From assembly GCF_003466125.1 (NCBI RefSeq), contig NZ_QSOC01000004.1:1-64000 (forward strand): DNA of 64,000 bases. Reading direction: 5' to 3'. Below the pieces are notes generated by a model. It was not told the DNA's origin. It did not search any database and saw only the letters and a list, made by a program, of their open reading frames with translations. Source of the DNA: Collinsella sp. TM10-22 (GTDB lineage: Bacteria; Actinomycetota; Coriobacteriia; Coriobacteriales; Coriobacteriaceae). The first letter of the stretch is position 1. Every line of letters starts with the position of its first letter. The position numbers were made by a program, and so were the translations under genes. Positions 35,125 through 44,092 of the stretch are shown here, piece by piece.

Positions 35125-36429
35125 ATGCAGACGATCTACCAGAAGATGGAAACCACCGAACTCGATGCCGCCATCGAGGCGCTCAAAGCCGAGGTCGCCG
35201 AGGTCAAGGCCAAGGGCCTGGCGCTCGACATGGCCCGCGGCAAGCCGTCGCCCTCCCAGGTGGACATCTCGCGCCCCATGCTCGATATCCTCAATGCCGA
35301 GGCCGATCTGCACGACGGCAACGTCGACTGCTCCAACTACGGCTGCTTCGAGGGCATTCCCTCGGCACGCAAGTTGGCAGGGGAGTTCCTGGGCTGCCCC
35401 GCCGAGCAGACGCTCGTGCTGGGTTCGTCGAGCCTTTTGATCGAGCACGACATCGCCGGCATGTTCTGGCGCTGTGGTTCGTGCGGCAGCGAGCCCTGGG
35501 ATGCCTACGAGGCCGCGCACGACGGCAAGAAGGTCAAGTTCCTGTGCCCCGTTCCCGGCTACGATCGCCACTTTGGCATCACCGCCGACTTGGGCATCGA
35601 GAACGTCCCCGTTGCGATGACCGACAACGGCCCCGACATGGACGAGATCGAGCGCCTCGTTGCCGCCGACGATTCCATCAAGGGTATCTGGTGCGTGCCC
35701 AAGTATTCCAACCCCACGGGCATCACCTTTAGCGAGGACACCGTGCGCCGCCTGGTCGAGATGCCCACGGCCGCGCCCGATTTCCGCATCTTCTGGGACA
35801 ACGCCTACTGCGTGCACGACCTGTACGACGAGACCGACGAGCTTGCCAATATCTTTGACCTCGCTCGCGCGGCGGGCACCGAGGACCGCGTGGTGGCCTT
35901 TGCCTCGACGTCCAAGATTACCTTCCCGGGCGCCGGCATCGGCTTTATCGGCGCGAGCCCTGCGGTCATCGCGGAGTTCTCCAAGCGCCTCAAGGCCGGC
36001 CTTATCAGCGCCGACAAACTCAACCAGCTGCGTCACGTGCGTTTCCTTCCCACCATCGAGGCGGTCAAGGAGCATATGAAAAAGCATACCGAATTTTTGC
36101 GCCCGCGCTTTGAGGCCGTTGAGCGCAAGCTCACCGAGGGCCTGGGCGACACGGGCTGCGCCACCTGGACGCAGCCCCGTGGCGGCTACTTTGTGAGCTT
36201 CGATGGCCCCGAGGGCTCTGCCCAGAAGGTCGCCGCGCTTTGTGCCGATCTGGGCGTCAAGCTCACGCCGGCCGGCGCCACCTGGCCCTATGGCAAGGAC
36301 CCGCGCGATACCAACATCCGCATCGCGCCGAGCTATCCCACGGTCGAGGACCTGGAGGCCGCGCTCGACGTGCTGGTGCTGGCCGTTAAGCTTGTCGCTG
36401 CCGAGCTCGCGCGTGCCGAGCGCGCCTAG
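35125..36429 (+). CDS. PLP-dependent aminotransferase (aspartate aminotransferase, MocR-like/Asp_aminotransf type)
   Basis: A 434-aa fold-type I PLP enzyme. It has YSNPTG in substrate binding, WDNAYCVHDLY (PLP Asp and Tyr), and the Schiff-base Lys in ASTSKITFPGAGIGFIG; the final Arg for carboxylate is in NIRIAPSYP. The arrangement resembles the class of aspartate aminotransferases found in Actinobacteria and Clostridia, distinct from AspC. Probably transfers amino groups between aspartate or glutamate and oxo-acids. Monocistronic or followed by the STAS gene 67 nt later. Confidence 0.9.
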   Translation: MQTIYQKMETTELDAAIEALKAEVAEVKAKGLALDMARGKPSPSQVDISRPMLDILNAEADLHDGNVDCSNYGCFEGIPSARKLAGEFLGCPAEQTLVLGSSSLLIEHDIAGMFWRCGSCGSEPWDAYEAAHDGKKVKFLCPVPGYDRHFGITADLGIENVPVAMTDNGPDMDEIERLVAADDSIKGIWCVPKYSNPTGITFSEDTVRRLVEMPTAAPDFRIFWDNAYCVHDLYDETDELANIFDLARAAGTEDRVVAFASTSKITFPGAGIGFIGASPAVIAEFSKRLKAGLISADKLNQLRHVRFLPTIEAVKEHMKKHTEFLRPRFEAVERKLTEGLGDTGCATWTQPRGGYFVSFDGPEGSAQKVAALCADLGVKLTPAGATWPYGKDPRDTNIRIAPSYPTVEDLEAALDVLVLAVKLVAAELARAERA

Positions 36430-36496
36430 CGCGCAGAGCTCTGCAAGTCCGCGCCGCGTACTTTTCCGCACTTTCGATACGCAAAGGAGCGTATAC

Positions 36497-36811
36497 ATGG
36501 ATTTGGGTATTTCCACCAACCCCACGCCGGAGCTCTACACCATTAAGGTGACCGGCGAAATCGATATCTCTAACGCCGACAGTTTGCGTAACGCCATCGA
36601 CTTGGCACTTGAGCAGCCCACCGAGGCCGTTGAGCTCGACTTTGCCCAGGTGAGCTATATCGACTCGACGGGCATTGGCGTGCTTGTGGGCGCCGCGCAC
36701 CACGCAGTCGATCATGACAAGCGTTTTAGCTGCGCCAACGTGCAACCCCCGGTGATGCGCGTGGTTCAGCTGTTGGGTGTCGACCAGGAGATTTCGATCA
36801 CCGCTGCATAA
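36497..36811 (+). CDS. STAS-domain anti-sigma factor antagonist-like protein
   Basis: A 104-aa single STAS domain. The conserved switch Ser is in VSYIDSTGIGVLVGA, the site phosphorylated in SpoIIAA/RsbV by a cognate kinase. AAAGGAG lies 8 nt before the ATG. No anti-sigma kinase or sigma factor is adjacent, so the partner is unlinked. The gene is between the aminotransferase and tatA. Confidence 0.9.
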   Translation: MDLGISTNPTPELYTIKVTGEIDISNADSLRNAIDLALEQPTEAVELDFAQVSYIDSTGIGVLVGAAHHAVDHDKRFSCANVQPPVMRVVQLLGVDQEISITAA

Positions 36812-36964
36812 TCTTTGCCCCCAAAAGGGCGTGCCGTTTGGCATATGTTTGTGATGCGCTCGGACGTTTTGGCGTCCGGGCGCTATACTTGACCGAATGA
36901 ATAGACGAGTTCCGGCCGAATGGCGCGGTGCGGGCTCGACTCACATCGAGCCTTGGAGGTATGT

Positions 36965-37564
36965 GTGTTTGGTATTGGAGAGGGTGAGCTGGCAATCATC
37001 GTGGTCTTCGGCTTTTTGCTGTTTGGCCCGGATAAGCTCCCGCAGATGGGCCGCACGATCGGCCGTGCCATCCGTCAGTTCCGCGAGACGCAGGAAAAGA
37101 TGACGGCAGTTGTTCAGTCCGAGATTATCGATCCGGTAAGTGAGGCCGCTTCGGCGCCGGTCAAGCCCAAGAAGGCTGCTGTCGATGACGATTCCGATGC
37201 TGACGCCGATGCCGTCAAGACGGCCGCGCCCGCAAAGAAGGAGACCTTTGCCGAGCGCCGTGCCCGCCTTGCCGCCGAGAAGGCCGCGAGTGAGGGTGCT
37301 GCTGAGGGCGAGGCTGCTGCCGAGGAGACGGAGGCCGAGGGCGCTGGGCCCGCCGCTGCTGTGTCCGCTGCCGATGCTGCCACTGCCGCCGTCGAGCCCG
37401 AGCCTGCCGCAGAGCCCGAGCCCGAGCCGGCAGAGCCCACGACGGCCGACCTCTACGCCCGTCGTCCCCGCAAGCGCAAGGCCGTCGTCGACCAGCTCGC
37501 TCGTGAGCTTGAGGTCGAGGACGAAGCCGCTGCCGCCGACGCCCCGAAGGGAGGCGATGAGTAA
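36965..37564 (+). CDS. tatA: Twin-arginine translocase TatA/TatB
   Basis: A 199-aa protein. A GTG start preceded by GGAGG (36955-36959) gives MFGIGEGELAIIVVFGFLLFGPDKLPQMGRTIGRAIRQF: one TM segment, the FGPDKLP hinge and an amphipathic helix, as in TatA/B. Instead of the usual short tail it has about 130 residues rich in Ala, Glu and Pro, ending in a basic RKRKAVVDQL patch. Its stop overlaps the tatC ATG (TAATG), so the two form the translocase operon for folded proteins. Confidence 0.92.
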   Translation: MFGIGEGELAIIVVFGFLLFGPDKLPQMGRTIGRAIRQFRETQEKMTAVVQSEIIDPVSEAASAPVKPKKAAVDDDSDADADAVKTAAPAKKETFAERRARLAAEKAASEGAAEGEAAAEETEAEGAGPAAAVSAADAATAAVEPEPAAEPEPEPAEPTTADLYARRPRKRKAVVDQLARELEVEDEAAAADAPKGGDE

Positions 37565-38355
37565 TGCCTATCGGACCTGCGCGCATGCCGCTCTTCGATC
37601 ACCTGGGAGAGCTCCGTCGCCGCCTGACCATCGTGGTCGTATCGGTGTTTGCCGCCGCCATCGTGCTGTATTTCGCCACGCCCGTGGTGCTCGATATCCT
37701 GGAAGACCCCATCCGCTCGTTTGTGCCGGACGGTAAGTTCTACATCACCACCACGCTCGGCGGCTTTGGCCTGCGCTTCTCGCTGGCCATCAAGATGGCC
37801 GTTGTCATGTGCACGCCCATGATCATCTGGCAGATCTTGGCGTTCTTCCTGCCGGCGCTTCGCCCCAACGAGCGCAAGTGGGTCGTGCCCACGGTGCTCG
37901 CTTCGACGGTGCTGTTCTTCCTGGGTGCCATCTTCTGCTACTTCATCATCATTCCTGCGGGCTTTGAGTGGCTCATCGGCGAGACCTCTGCCGTCGCAAC
38001 TGCGCTGCCCGATCTGGAGAACTACGTCAACATGGAGCTGCTCTTTATGATCGGCTTTGGTGTGGCGTTTGAGCTGCCGCTCATCATTTTCTACCTGTCC
38101 GTTTTCCACATCGTGTCCTACGCGGCTTTCCGCGGCGCCTGGCGCTACGTGTACGTGGGCCTGCTCGTGGGCTCGGCTGTGATCACGCCCGACGGCTCGC
38201 CCGTCACGCTGGGCCTTATGTACGGTGCCCTGCTTTCGCTCTACGAGATTTCGCTCGCCATCGCTCGCGTGGTCATTACTGCGCGCGAGGGCAAGGAGGG
38301 CCTGTTCGTGAGCCGTCTGGACCTGTTCTCGGACGACGAGGACGACGAGGAGTAA
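37564..38355 (+). CDS. tatC: Sec-independent translocase TatC
   Basis: A 263-aa protein with six TM segments. The N-terminal signal-recognition region MPLFDHLGELRRRL and the conserved PALRPNERKW and FGVAFELPLIIFYLS motifs are present. It ends with an acidic SDDEDDEE tail. It is the receptor for twin-arginine signal peptides. Translationally coupled to tatA and 6 nt from hypA. Confidence 0.96.
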   Translation: MPIGPARMPLFDHLGELRRRLTIVVVSVFAAAIVLYFATPVVLDILEDPIRSFVPDGKFYITTTLGGFGLRFSLAIKMAVVMCTPMIIWQILAFFLPALRPNERKWVVPTVLASTVLFFLGAIFCYFIIIPAGFEWLIGETSAVATALPDLENYVNMELLFMIGFGVAFELPLIIFYLSVFHIVSYAAFRGAWRYVYVGLLVGSAVITPDGSPVTLGLMYGALLSLYEISLAIARVVITAREGKEGLFVSRLDLFSDDEDDEE

Positions 38356-38361
38356 ATCGGT

Positions 38362-38718
38362 ATGCACGAGGTTGGCATTGTCAACGGCATACTCGATACA
38401 GTGATTCGCGCGGCGCGTGGGGCGGGGGCCTCGCGCGCCGTTTTGGTAACGCTGCGTATCGGGGATATGACCGAGGTGGTGCGCGAGGCGCTCGACTTTG
38501 CGTGGGAGACGTTTCGCGACGAGGACCCGCTCACGCGAGGCTGCGAGCTTTCCGTGGAGGAAGTCCATCCACAAAGCGAGTGCCTGGACTGCGGCGACGT
38601 CTTCGACCACGATCGCTTCCACTGTCGCTGTCCCCAGTGTGGTGGTGCCAACGTGCGCCTACTGCACGGCCGCGAACTCGACATCGCAAGTATCGAAATC
38701 GAAACCCCCGACGATTAG
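38362..38718 (+). CDS. hypA: Hydrogenase nickel incorporation protein HypA
   Basis: A 118-aa protein. The nickel site MHEVG at the N terminus (Met1, His2) is intact, as is the zinc site with CLDCG and CPQCGG pairs. HypA works with HypB to deliver nickel to [NiFe] hydrogenase. It lies between tatC and hypB, and since uptake hydrogenases go through Tat, the grouping is functional. No hydrogenase structural gene or other hyp gene lies in the window. Confidence 0.94.
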   Translation: MHEVGIVNGILDTVIRAARGAGASRAVLVTLRIGDMTEVVREALDFAWETFRDEDPLTRGCELSVEEVHPQSECLDCGDVFDHDRFHCRCPQCGGANVRLLHGRELDIASIEIETPDD

Positions 38719-38753
38719 CCGTCACCAAATGGCAGAAGTAAGGAGTGCCGAGT

Positions 38754-39437
38754 ATGGCCGAGAAAACGATTGATATCGCATCGCCGATCCTGTCGCGCAA
38801 CGAGCGTCTGGCAGACCAGCTGAGTCAGCGATTTAATGAGGCAGGCACCTATGTGATCAATGTGCTGTCGAGCCCCGGTTCGGGCAAGACCACCACGATC
38901 CTGGGCACCAACGAGCGCCTGCGTGACAAAGCCGGCCTGCGCTGTGCCGTCATCGAGGGCGATATCGCCTCGGACGTCGACGCCATCATCATGAAGGAAG
39001 CCGGCATGCCCGCCATCCAGATCAACACGGGTGGTCTGTGCCACCTTGAGGGCAACATGATCATGGAGGCCGTCGACGCCTTCGACCAGGCTGTGGGTTT
39101 GGAAAACATCGACGTCATCTTTATCGAAAACGTTGGCAACCTGGTCTGCCCGGTCGACTTTGACCTGGGCGAGAACCTGTCCATCATGATCCTCTCGGTG
39201 CCCGAGGGCGACGACAAGCCTATCAAGTACCCGGGTATCTTCCAGCACGCCGGCGCGCAGCTGCTCAATAAGGTCGACGTGGCCCCGGCTTTCGATTTTG
39301 ACATGGATAGGTATACTAAGACACTCGATGACCTCAATCCGCAGGCGCCGCGGTTTGCCGTGAGCGCGCGCAAGGGCGAGGGCATGGATGCCTGGTGCGA
39401 TTGGCTCATCGGGCAGATCGAGCAAGCAAGGGCGTAA
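38754..39437 (+). CDS. hypB: Hydrogenase nickel incorporation GTPase HypB
   Basis: A 227-aa protein. SIMIBI-class GTPase with the P-loop SSPGSGKTT, EGDIASDVDA, the switch-region TGGLCHLEGNM and LNKVDV for guanine. It lacks the N-terminal His-rich nickel store found in some HypB. AAGGAG lies 8 nt upstream of the ATG at 38754. It forms the hypAB unit with the preceding gene. Confidence 0.95.
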   Translation: MAEKTIDIASPILSRNERLADQLSQRFNEAGTYVINVLSSPGSGKTTTILGTNERLRDKAGLRCAVIEGDIASDVDAIIMKEAGMPAIQINTGGLCHLEGNMIMEAVDAFDQAVGLENIDVIFIENVGNLVCPVDFDLGENLSIMILSVPEGDDKPIKYPGIFQHAGAQLLNKVDVAPAFDFDMDRYTKTLDDLNPQAPRFAVSARKGEGMDAWCDWLIGQIEQARA

Positions 39438-39491
39438 GTCGGCCGCCATAAGCGCGGGCGCAGCCGCAGAGACATGAGATAGGAGCCTCTT

Positions 39492-42071
39492 TTGAAGCTC
39501 ATCATCGCCGAGAAAAACGACGCCGCGCGCCAGATCGCCGAGCGTCTGTCCACGGGCAAGCCCAAAAAGGACAAGGTGTACAACACCGCCATCTACCGTT
39601 TTGAGTGGAAGGGCGAGGAGTGCGTGACGATCGGCCTTGCCGGTCACATCCTCGCGCCCGATTTTTGCGACAGCGTGCTGTTCGATAAAAAGCTGGGCTG
39701 GTATTCGGTCACCGAGGACGGCGAGATGCTGCCGGCCGATATGCCCGATGGTCTGGCACGTCCGCCCTACGACACCAAGCGCAAGCCGTTTCTTGCCGAT
39801 GGCATCTCCATCAAGGGCTGGAAGCTCGAGAGCCTGCCCTATCTCACCTGGGCGCCCGTCATTAAGTTGCCGGCCGAGAAGGAGCTCATTCGCTCGCTCA
39901 AGAACCTTGCCAAGAAGTCCGACAGTGTCATTATCGCTACGGACTTCGACCGTGAGGGCGAGCTGATAGGTTCGGACGCCCTCAACAAGGTGCGCGAGGT
40001 TGCGCCCGACTTGCCGGTCGCCCGCGCCCAATACTCTTCGTTTACCAAGGCCGAGATCACGCAGGCCTTCGATAATCTCGTCTCGCTCGACCAGAATCTG
40101 GCCGACGCCGGCGAGAGCCGCCAGCACATCGACCTCATTTGGGGTGCGGTGCTCACGCGTTACCTGACGCTCGCCAAGTTTGGCGGCTTTGGTAACGTGC
40201 GCTCCGCCGGCCGCGTGCAGACGCCGACGCTTGCCCTGGTGGTCGAGCGCGAGCGCGAGCGCATGGCGTTTGTGCCCGAGGACTATTGGCAGATTCGCGG
40301 TATGGGTGCCGCGCAGGGCGCCGCCGAGGACGACCGCTTTAAGATCGCGCACAAGACGGCGCGTTTTACCGACAAAGATGCCGCCGAGACAGCGTATGGT
40401 CATGTCGACGGCGCTACGACGGCGACCGTTGCCGCGGTGACCAAGCGCTCGCGTAAGCAGCAGCCGCCCACGCCGTTCGCGACCACCTCGCTGCAGGCAG
40501 CCGCTGCGGCCGAGGGCATATCGCCCGCACGCACCATGCGCATCGCCGAGTCCCTCTACATGGCGGGTCTCATCAGCTATCCGCGTGTCGACAACACCGT
40601 GTACCCCGCGACGCTCGATCTGGGCGCCGTGGTAAGCGACCTGGCAAAGATCAACCCGGCGTTGGCGCCCGTGTGCAAAAAGGTGCTCGCCGGCCCCATG
40701 AAGCCCACGCGCGGCAAGGTCGAGACCACCGACCACCCGCCTATCTACCCCACGGGCGAGGGCGATCCGTCCACGCTCGACGGCGGCCAGCGTAAGCTCT
40801 ACGACCTCATCGCCCGTCGCTTCCTGGCGACGCTTATGGGTCCTGCGACCATCGAGAACACCAAGCTCGAGCTCGACGTCAACGGCGAGCCCTTCGTGGC
40901 TTCGGGCGACGTGCTCGTGACCCCGGGCTTCCGCGAGGCGTACCCGTACGGCCTTAAGCGCGACGAGCAGATGCCGCCGCTTGAGCAGGGCGATACGGTC
41001 GACGTGTTCGACATTAAGCTCGAGGCCAAGCAGACCGAGCCGCCCGCGCGCTACAGCCAGGGCAAGCTCGTGCAAGAGATGGAAAAGCGTGGCCTGGGCA
41101 CCAAGTCCACGCGCGCGAGCATCATCGAGCGCCTGTACGCCGTGCGTTACCTCAAAAACGATCCCGTGGAGCCGAGTCAGCTGGGTATCGCCATTATCGA
41201 TGCACTGTCGCAGTTTGCCCCGCGCATCACGAGCCCCGATATGACCAGCGAGCTCGACGGCGACATGACCCGCGTGGAGCGCGGCGAGGACACCGAAGAG
41301 CATGTCGTGACGCACTCGCGCGCGCTGCTGGCCGGCGTGCTCGACGAGCTGCTCAAACATACGCAGGAGCTGGGCGACGCCATCAGCGACGCCGTCACGG
41401 CCGATGCGCGCGTGGGCGCCTGCCCCAAGTGCGGCAAGGACCTGGTTATGAAGACGAGCGCCAAGACTCGCGGCAGCTTTATCGGCTGCATGGGCTGGCC
41501 CGACTGCGACGTGACCTATCCGGTGCCGAGCGGTGTCAAGGTGAGCCCGCTCGAGGGCGAGGCCGCCGTGTGCTCCGAATGCGGCGCGCCGCGCATTAAG
41601 TGCCAGCCGTTCCGCCAGAAGGCCTTCGAGATCTGCGTGAACCCGACGTGCCCCACCAACTACGAGCCCGACCTTAAGGTGGGCGAGTGCAAGGTGTGCG
41701 CCGAGGCCGGACGCCATGGCGATCTGATCGCGCACAAGAGCGAGAAGAGCGGCAAGCGCTTTATCCGCTGCACCAACTACGATGACTGCGGCGTGAGCTA
41801 TCCGCTGCCGGCGCGCGGTAAGCTCGAGGCGACGGGTGAGACCTGCCCCGAGTGCGGTGCCCCCATCGTGGTGGTCAACACGGCGCGCGGCCCGTGGCGC
41901 ATCTGCGTTAACATGGACTGCCCGACCAAGGAGAAGAAGCCCGCCCGCGGCCGCAAAACCACAACCAAGGCGAGCACGGCAAAGAAGGCCACGGCGGCAA
42001 AGAAGACTTCGACCGCCAAGAAGTCGACGGCGAAGAAGTCGACTGCCAAGAAAGCGGCTACCGACAAGTAG
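39492..42071 (+). CDS. Type IA DNA topoisomerase
   Basis: An 859-aa enzyme. It starts at a TTG with AGGAG 6 nt upstream (MKLIIAEKNDAARQIAERL). The Toprim acidic residues are at 151, 153 and 155 (TDFDREGELIG) and the active-site Tyr is at 363 (GLISYPRVDN). Three or more Cys4 zinc ribbons follow (CPKCGKD...CMGWPDC; CSECGAP; CPECGAP), and the tail is Lys/Ala/Thr-rich (KKSTAKKSTAKK), suited to DNA binding. The N-terminal style recalls archaeal-type TopA more than E. coli TopA. It relaxes negative supercoils or decatenates DNA. Confidence 0.94.
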   Translation: MKLIIAEKNDAARQIAERLSTGKPKKDKVYNTAIYRFEWKGEECVTIGLAGHILAPDFCDSVLFDKKLGWYSVTEDGEMLPADMPDGLARPPYDTKRKPFLADGISIKGWKLESLPYLTWAPVIKLPAEKELIRSLKNLAKKSDSVIIATDFDREGELIGSDALNKVREVAPDLPVARAQYSSFTKAEITQAFDNLVSLDQNLADAGESRQHIDLIWGAVLTRYLTLAKFGGFGNVRSAGRVQTPTLALVVERERERMAFVPEDYWQIRGMGAAQGAAEDDRFKIAHKTARFTDKDAAETAYGHVDGATTATVAAVTKRSRKQQPPTPFATTSLQAAAAAEGISPARTMRIAESLYMAGLISYPRVDNTVYPATLDLGAVVSDLAKINPALAPVCKKVLAGPMKPTRGKVETTDHPPIYPTGEGDPSTLDGGQRKLYDLIARRFLATLMGPATIENTKLELDVNGEPFVASGDVLVTPGFREAYPYGLKRDEQMPPLEQGDTVDVFDIKLEAKQTEPPARYSQGKLVQEMEKRGLGTKSTRASIIERLYAVRYLKNDPVEPSQLGIAIIDALSQFAPRITSPDMTSELDGDMTRVERGEDTEEHVVTHSRALLAGVLDELLKHTQELGDAISDAVTADARVGACPKCGKDLVMKTSAKTRGSFIGCMGWPDCDVTYPVPSGVKVSPLEGEAAVCSECGAPRIKCQPFRQKAFEICVNPTCPTNYEPDLKVGECKVCAEAGRHGDLIAHKSEKSGKRFIRCTNYDDCGVSYPLPARGKLEATGETCPECGAPIVVVNTARGPWRICVNMDCPTKEKKPARGRKTTTKASTAKKATAAKKTSTAKKSTAKKSTAKKAATDK

Positions 42072-42095
42072 CGGCGCAGTCGAAACATTGCCCTA

Positions 42096-42133
42096 AAAAC
42101 GAGCGAGGACCCTGCGATCATCGCTCGTTTTTT
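42096..42133 (+). terminator. Terminator of the topoisomerase gene
   Basis: AAAAACGAGCGA pairs with TCGCTCGTTTTTT around GGACCCTGCGATCA. Confidence 0.88.
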
Positions 42134-42138
42134 GACCG

Positions 42139-42190
42139 GCAGTTAGGGACGTTCCTTTTCTGCCGGCAGTTTAGGAACGTCCCTAACTGC
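42139..42190. repeat. GGGACGTTCC repeat, first of two copies around the zinc-ribbon gene
   Basis: GCAGTTAGGGACGTTCC (42139-42155) and GGAACGTCCCTAACTGC (42174-42190) are exact 17-bp inverted arms around TTTTCTGCCGGCAGTTTA. A near-identical element is at 43266-43315 on the other side of the gene. Confidence 0.75.
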
Positions 42191-42211
42191 TGGCTCGGGA
42201 ACGACAAAGCG

Positions 42212-43195
42212 CTAGTTCACTTCGACGGGTTTGGCGCCGGGATAGCGCTCCTCAAAGTCTAGGCGGTACTTATTGTCATTGGTGCCCGCCACGTTGTCGT
42301 GTGACAGCGGCGCCACGATCTCATTCTTATGGTCCGCAGGCTTGGCGTATTTCAGGCTGATCTCCCAGGCATCACAGATTGCGTCGATGCGGTGATCCAG
42401 GTCGTCGTACAGGGCAACGATGTCCTTCCAGGAGCTGTAGTTCCTGGAGCTCGTCGGGACGTCCAGATCCTCGACGATGTCGTAATACTGCTCGATGGTG
42501 TCCTCCGTGCGCTCGGCGACGTCGGCGAGATTTTGACGGGTGGTGCGATCTTCTTCCAGATAGCTGCCATTGAAGGCCTGCGCGCAGGCGCGGACCTGGC
42601 TGTCGAGGTCTTCGAGCAGGTCGTAGTATTCGCTCAGTCGGCGGTAGAGGTTCTGCTCGGAGAGCGTTGCTTCGCCGCCATCCTCGTCGTCATCGTCATC
42701 ATCGTCGTACAGGCTGTTGGGATCGCCGAGGGGCTTTAGGTCATCGTCGTCGACGTCATGGTGCAGCTTAGCTACCTCGGCAGTCGTCTGCGTGGCGGCG
42801 TTGTCGAACGGTCTGATTGCAAAGAAGATGACCAGAGCGATGATGATCGCCACCAGCACAACGATAACGGCGATAAGCGGCCCGGTGCCGCTCTTTTTGG
42901 GAGCGGGGGTCTGTGGCGAAGCGGGCGCGTATGAGGGAGCCGGCTGCTGTTGGGGCGAGCCGCTCGCGACGGGTATGCGCTGCGTGGTCTCGACGGCCGC
43001 GGGGCTTGCGGCGGGGTCGGGGCGATAGGCGAGGGGGTCGTCCGCCTTGGCTTGCGGCATATCAAGGGAGCCGGTCTGCTCAAAAGCGGGCTGGCTATCG
43101 CTCGCGGTTGTTTGCTCAACGGGTGCACCGCACGAGGTGCAGAACTTGGCATTATCTGCAAGAAGCTTGCCGCACGAGGAGCAATACCGAGACAT
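42212..43195 (-). CDS. Zinc-ribbon membrane protein
   Basis: A 327-aa protein. A double zinc-ribbon N terminus (MSRYCSSCGKLLADNAKFCTSCGAP) is followed by a Pro/Gln-rich linker, a TM segment near 105-128 (PLIAVIVVLVAIIIALVIFFAI), and an outside helical domain with an acidic DDDDDDDED patch. AAAGGAG precedes the ATG at 43195. The organisation resembles zinc-ribbon sensor or scaffold proteins of Gram-positive bacteria; function unknown. It is bracketed by two copies of a GGGACGTTCC inverted repeat. Confidence 0.85.
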   Translation of the reverse strand: MSRYCSSCGKLLADNAKFCTSCGAPVEQTTASDSQPAFEQTGSLDMPQAKADDPLAYRPDPAASPAAVETTQRIPVASGSPQQQPAPSYAPASPQTPAPKKSGTGPLIAVIVVLVAIIIALVIFFAIRPFDNAATQTTAEVAKLHHDVDDDDLKPLGDPNSLYDDDDDDDEDGGEATLSEQNLYRRLSEYYDLLEDLDSQVRACAQAFNGSYLEEDRTTRQNLADVAERTEDTIEQYYDIVEDLDVPTSSRNYSSWKDIVALYDDLDHRIDAICDAWEISLKYAKPADHKNEIVAPLSHDNVAGTNDNKYRLDFEERYPGAKPVEVN

Positions 43196-43265
43196 TGCCA
43201 CTCCTTTCGCCACATTTCAATGCAATACGACGATTATACCCATCGTCCAAAATTCCCCATCATGA

Positions 43266-43315
43266 CAGTTGGGGACGTTCCTTTTCGGCCGGCAGTTTGG
43301 GAACGTCCCTAACTG
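43266..43315. repeat. GGGACGTTCC repeat, second copy
   Basis: CAGTTGGGGACGTTCC (43266-43281) and GGAACGTCCCTAACTG (43300-43315) are inverted arms with one mismatch. The loop CTTTTCGGCCGGCAGTTTG is close to that of the copy at 42139-42190. Confidence 0.75.
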
Positions 43316-43407
43316 CCGCCTGGTGGTTGGGGCGCGCCTGCCCCTGGGGTATCATGATTTGGTTGATATATCTGCATTTACGCGCCATGTAGGAAGGGGC
43401 TGCGCCC

Positions 43408-44091
43408 ATGGCTTTTGAGCCTGCTCAACATAGCTTTATCACGCTCGAGGGCGTCGACGGCGCCGGCAAGTCCACGCAGGCGCGCCTGCTTGCCCGCGCG
43501 CTCGACCTCGCTGGCTATCAGGTCGTAACTCTGCGCGAGCCGGGTGGCACCGCCATCAGCGAAAAGATTCGCGCCCTGCTGCTCGACCCCGCCAACACGG
43601 CGATGGGTGACACCTGCGAGCTATTGCTGTACGAGGCGGCCCGTGCCCAGTTGGTGCACGAGGTCATAGCCCCCGCCCTCGCGGCCGGTAAGGTGGTCCT
43701 GTGCGACCGCTTCTACGATTCCACGACCTGCTACCAAGCGTTTGCCGACGGCCTCGATCGCCAGATGGTACGCGATGCCAATAACCTGGCCGTCGCGGGA
43801 ACGCATCCGGCGCTCACGCTCGTCTACCACATCACACCCGAGCAGGCGGCTCTGCGTATGGCCGCCCGTGGCGCGGCAGATCGCATGGAGGCAAAGGGCA
43901 TGGCGTTCCAAGAGCGCGTTTACCAGGGATTTTGCAGCATTGCCGCCGAGGAGCCAGGCCGCGTAAAGCTCATCGACGCCACCGCGCCCATCGAGGAAGT
44001 CTTTGCGAAGACGGTCGAGCAGGTCCGCGCGCACGGTCTCGATATCTCCCAAGACGCCGTTGCCGCCGCGCTTGCCCAGGAGGCCGAGTAA
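43408..44091 (+). CDS. tmk: Thymidylate kinase
   Basis: A 227-aa P-loop kinase that converts dTMP to dTDP. P-loop EGVDGAGKSTQARLL, the DR motif in LCDRFYDSTTCYQ, and REPGGTAISEKIR are present; the LID region is ARGAADRMEAKG. AAGGGG precedes the ATG. First gene of the tmk-holB-ricT operon, a common Gram-positive arrangement. Confidence 0.96.
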   Translation: MAFEPAQHSFITLEGVDGAGKSTQARLLARALDLAGYQVVTLREPGGTAISEKIRALLLDPANTAMGDTCELLLYEAARAQLVHEVIAPALAAGKVVLCDRFYDSTTCYQAFADGLDRQMVRDANNLAVAGTHPALTLVYHITPEQAALRMAARGAADRMEAKGMAFQERVYQGFCSIAAEEPGRVKLIDATAPIEEVFAKTVEQVRAHGLDISQDAVAAALAQEAE

Positions 44092-44092
44092 C

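Noticed and set aside
38715..41735. A minus-strand open frame of about 1000 codons opposite hypB and the topoisomerase gene
   Set aside because: It is antisense to two well-recognised genes, has no family motifs and has a His/Arg/Gly-rich composition typical of shadow frames in high-GC DNA.
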